DNA of 8,049 bases from an uncultured Eubacteriales bacterium (GTDB taxonomy: Bacteria; Bacillota; Clostridia; Oscillospirales; CAG-272): positions 1 through 8,049 of the forward strand of contig URSW01000072.1 of the NCBI GenBank assembly GCA_900550625.1, written 5' to 3'. Below, one piece after another: positions 6,366-8,049 of this stretch. The stretch's first letter is position 1. Every line of letters starts with the position of its first letter. A model generated the notes under the pieces. It was not told the origin of the DNA. It saw only the letters and a program-made list of their open reading frames with translations, and did no database searches. The translations under genes and the position numbers were made by a program.

Positions 6366-6380
6366 AACGGAGAATGAGAA

Positions 6381-8049
6381 ATGCCGAAGAATATAGTTAT
6401 AAAAGGGGCGCGCGTCAACAATCTGAAGAATATCGATGTCGAGATACCACGTGACAGCTTGGTGGTTCTAACCGGACTTTCGGGCTCGGGCAAGAGCTCG
6501 CTTGCGTTTGATACTCTGTATGCCGAAGGTCACCGTCGTTTTGTCGAATCTCTTTCGTCATACGCCAGAATGTTTCTCGGTCAGCTCGACAAGCCCGATG
6601 TCGATTCCATCGAGGGACTCAGTCCCGCAATATCGATAGATCAGAAAACCACATCGAAGAATCCCCGTTCCACGGTCGGAACGGTCACGGAGATATATGA
6701 TTACCTCCGCCTGCTTTACGCACGCCTCGGCGTACCGCACTGCCCGGTCTGCGGAAAGGCGATACGCCAGCAGACCGTCGATCAGATCATCGAGAGGATC
6801 ATGGCGCTGCCGGAGGGACAGCGGTTCATACTTCTTTCCCCGGTCGTCCGCGGAAAGAAGGGACGCCACGAGAAGGTTCTCGCGGACGCGAAGCGCTCGG
6901 GCTTTGCCCGCGTGCGCGTTGACGGAAGCATCTACGACCTCACCGAGAAGATCGAGCTTGATAAAAACAGCAAGCACACAGTCGATATCGTGGTTGACCG
7001 CCTTGTGATGAAGGACGGGCTCCGCCAGCGCCTCGGCGATTCGGTGGAAACGGCGCTGCGCACGTCTGACGGACGTGTTACGGTGCAGCTTGTCGGAGAG
7101 GGGAATGCCGAGCGGGACGAGCTTGAGTTCTCGACGAACTACGCCTGCGAGGAGCACGGCATAAGCTTCGGCGAGCTTGAGCCGCGTATGTTCTCGTTCA
7201 ACAATCCCTACGGCGCGTGCCCGAAATGTATGGGACTCGGCGCGGTTCGCCGCGTCTCTCCCGAAAAGATCATTCCTCATCCGGAGCTGTCGCTTCTTCA
7301 CGGCGCGATTGCCGTGAACGGATTCAAATCGCTCGGTCCCGAGTCGTGGTCGGGACCGCTCGTCGCCGCCGTCGGCGAACGCCACGGATTTACCATGGAT
7401 ACGCCTCTCGAGGATTTTTCGCCGGAGGCGAAAAAGGCGCTGCTTTACGGTACGGGCGACGAGGTGTACGATATCCGTCGGAGCTTCTCGGGACCGCCGC
7501 GTCCGCAGCGCGTGCTCTATAAGGGGATAATTCCCACCATAGAGGAGCGGATGGAGCAGAACGGCAGCGACGCCGAATATTACGAACAGTTTCTCGAGGA
7601 AAGCGACTGCCCCGAGTGCGGCGGAAGCCGTCTCAGCCGGACGGCGCGCGCGGTCACAGTCGGCGATATGACGATCAGCGCGCTCTGCGCTCTCCCCGTG
7701 ACGAAATCGAAGGAATTTATAGAGAATCTCCGCTTTTCCGAGGCGGAGACCGAGGTTGCACGCGAGATACTCAAGGAGCTTCGCGCGCGTCTCGGATTCC
7801 TCATATCCGTGGGACTTGATTATCTCACGCTTTCGCGCAAGAGCGGCACGCTCTCGGGCGGTGAAGCACAGCGTATACGTCTTGCAACACAGATCGGAAG
7901 CTCTCTCGCCGGGGTGCTCTATATCCTCGACGAGCCGTCTATCGGACTTCATCAAAGGGATAACCACCTTCTCATAGAAACGCTGAAAAGTCTGCGCGAT
8001 CTCGGAAACTCGGTCATCGTGGTCGAGCATGACGAGGAGACGATGAACG
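6381..8049 (+). CDS. uvrA: UvrA, excinuclease ABC subunit A (N-terminal 556 residues; 3' part outside window)
   Basis: UvrA is the damage-sensing ATPase of nucleotide excision repair. As a dimer it loads UvrB at DNA lesions. The reading frame is open from ATG 6381 to the window end, giving 556 of roughly 940 residues. Visible landmarks: Walker A TGLSGSGKSS (31-40), the conserved block FVESLSSYARMFLGQLDKP (54-72), CPVC at 121-124, the insertion/UvrB-binding region after about 130, a zinc module with C256-X2-H259 and C280-X2-C283 flanking LEPRMFSFNNP, CPEC at 410-413, the ABC signature LSGGEAQRIRLATQIGS (491-507), and Walker B LYILDEPSIGLHQRDN (513-528), followed by the H-loop EHD at 549-551. 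The second ATPase half is missing only because of the window edge. GGAG at 6369-6372 lies 8 nt before the start. It follows the ATPase gene by 39 nt without a terminator, so it is probably in the same operon. Confidence 0.97.
   Translation, partial: MPKNIVIKGARVNNLKNIDVEIPRDSLVVLTGLSGSGKSSLAFDTLYAEGHRRFVESLSSYARMFLGQLDKPDVDSIEGLSPAISIDQKTTSKNPRSTVGTVTEIYDYLRLLYARLGVPHCPVCGKAIRQQTVDQIIERIMALPEGQRFILLSPVVRGKKGRHEKVLADAKRSGFARVRVDGSIYDLTEKIELDKNSKHTVDIVVDRLVMKDGLRQRLGDSVETALRTSDGRVTVQLVGEGNAERDELEFSTNYACEEHGISFGELEPRMFSFNNPYGACPKCMGLGAVRRVSPEKIIPHPELSLLHGAIAVNGFKSLGPESWSGPLVAAVGERHGFTMDTPLEDFSPEAKKALLYGTGDEVYDIRRSFSGPPRPQRVLYKGIIPTIEERMEQNGSDAEYYEQFLEESDCPECGGSRLSRTARAVTVGDMTISALCALPVTKSKEFIENLRFSEAETEVAREILKELRARLGFLISVGLDYLTLSRKSGTLSGGEAQRIRLATQIGSSLAGVLYILDEPSIGLHQRDNHLLIETLKSLRDLGNSVIVVEHDEETMN

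Noticed and set aside
6374..6380. ATG at 6374 as an alternative start near uvrA.
   Set aside because: It is out of frame with UvrA, lies one base from the GGAG site, and leads into a short frame with no meaning.
6558..8030. A 490-codon open frame on the minus strand, antisense to uvrA.
   Set aside because: The plus strand clearly encodes UvrA with all expected motifs. The antisense product is rich in Arg, His and Leu with no domain, and has no ribosome binding site.

Overview
The window looks like chromosomal DNA from a moderately GC-rich member of the Bacillota, most likely an uncultured gut-type clostridium. The grounds are a Bacillus/Clostridium-style nuclease plus ATPase repair gene pair, a large secreted DUF4838 lipoprotein, GC-rich genes separated by AT-rich promoters with near-consensus sigma-A boxes, and strong AGGAGG-type ribosome binding sites. 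The assignment rests on gene content and signal style only, because no marker gene was compared.

Layout. (1) Bases 1-90 are the last 29 codons of a forward-strand gene with the C-terminal signature of thioredoxin reductase. (2) Bases 91-426 hold no convincing gene, only a short tandem repeat and weak inverted repeats. They end at a strong symmetric terminator (427-460) that can serve both converging genes. (3) Bases 465-2639 on the minus strand encode a 724-residue predicted lipoprotein of the DUF4838 / alpha-glucuronidase-like type. It has its own near-perfect promoter and a 12-bp palindrome in its 5' UTR. (4) Bases 2640-2950 are a divergent promoter region. (5) From 2951 to the window end runs a forward-strand DNA-repair operon: a YhaO/SbcD-like metallophosphoesterase, then (10 nt later) a YhaN/SbcC-like ATPase, then (39 nt later) uvrA, cut by the window edge after 556 codons.

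How the genes work together. The nuclease and ATPase form an Mre11-Rad50-type pair by order, spacing and motifs. The ATPase is short (751 aa). It lacks a zinc-hook CXXC and instead carries two predicted transmembrane helices between its coiled-coil halves, which suggests a membrane-tethered repair or end-processing complex. UvrA, the damage-recognition ATPase of nucleotide excision repair, is probably co-transcribed with the pair. The lipoprotein is a separate transcription unit and probably acts on glycans at the cell surface.

I found no CRISPR array, tRNA, rRNA, insertion sequence, integrase or phage gene, and no sign of recent transfer. I do not see a clearly new system. The best leads are the membrane-anchored YhaN-like protein with an altered H-loop position, the paired repeats around the repair-operon promoter, and an apparent internal duplication in the lipoprotein.
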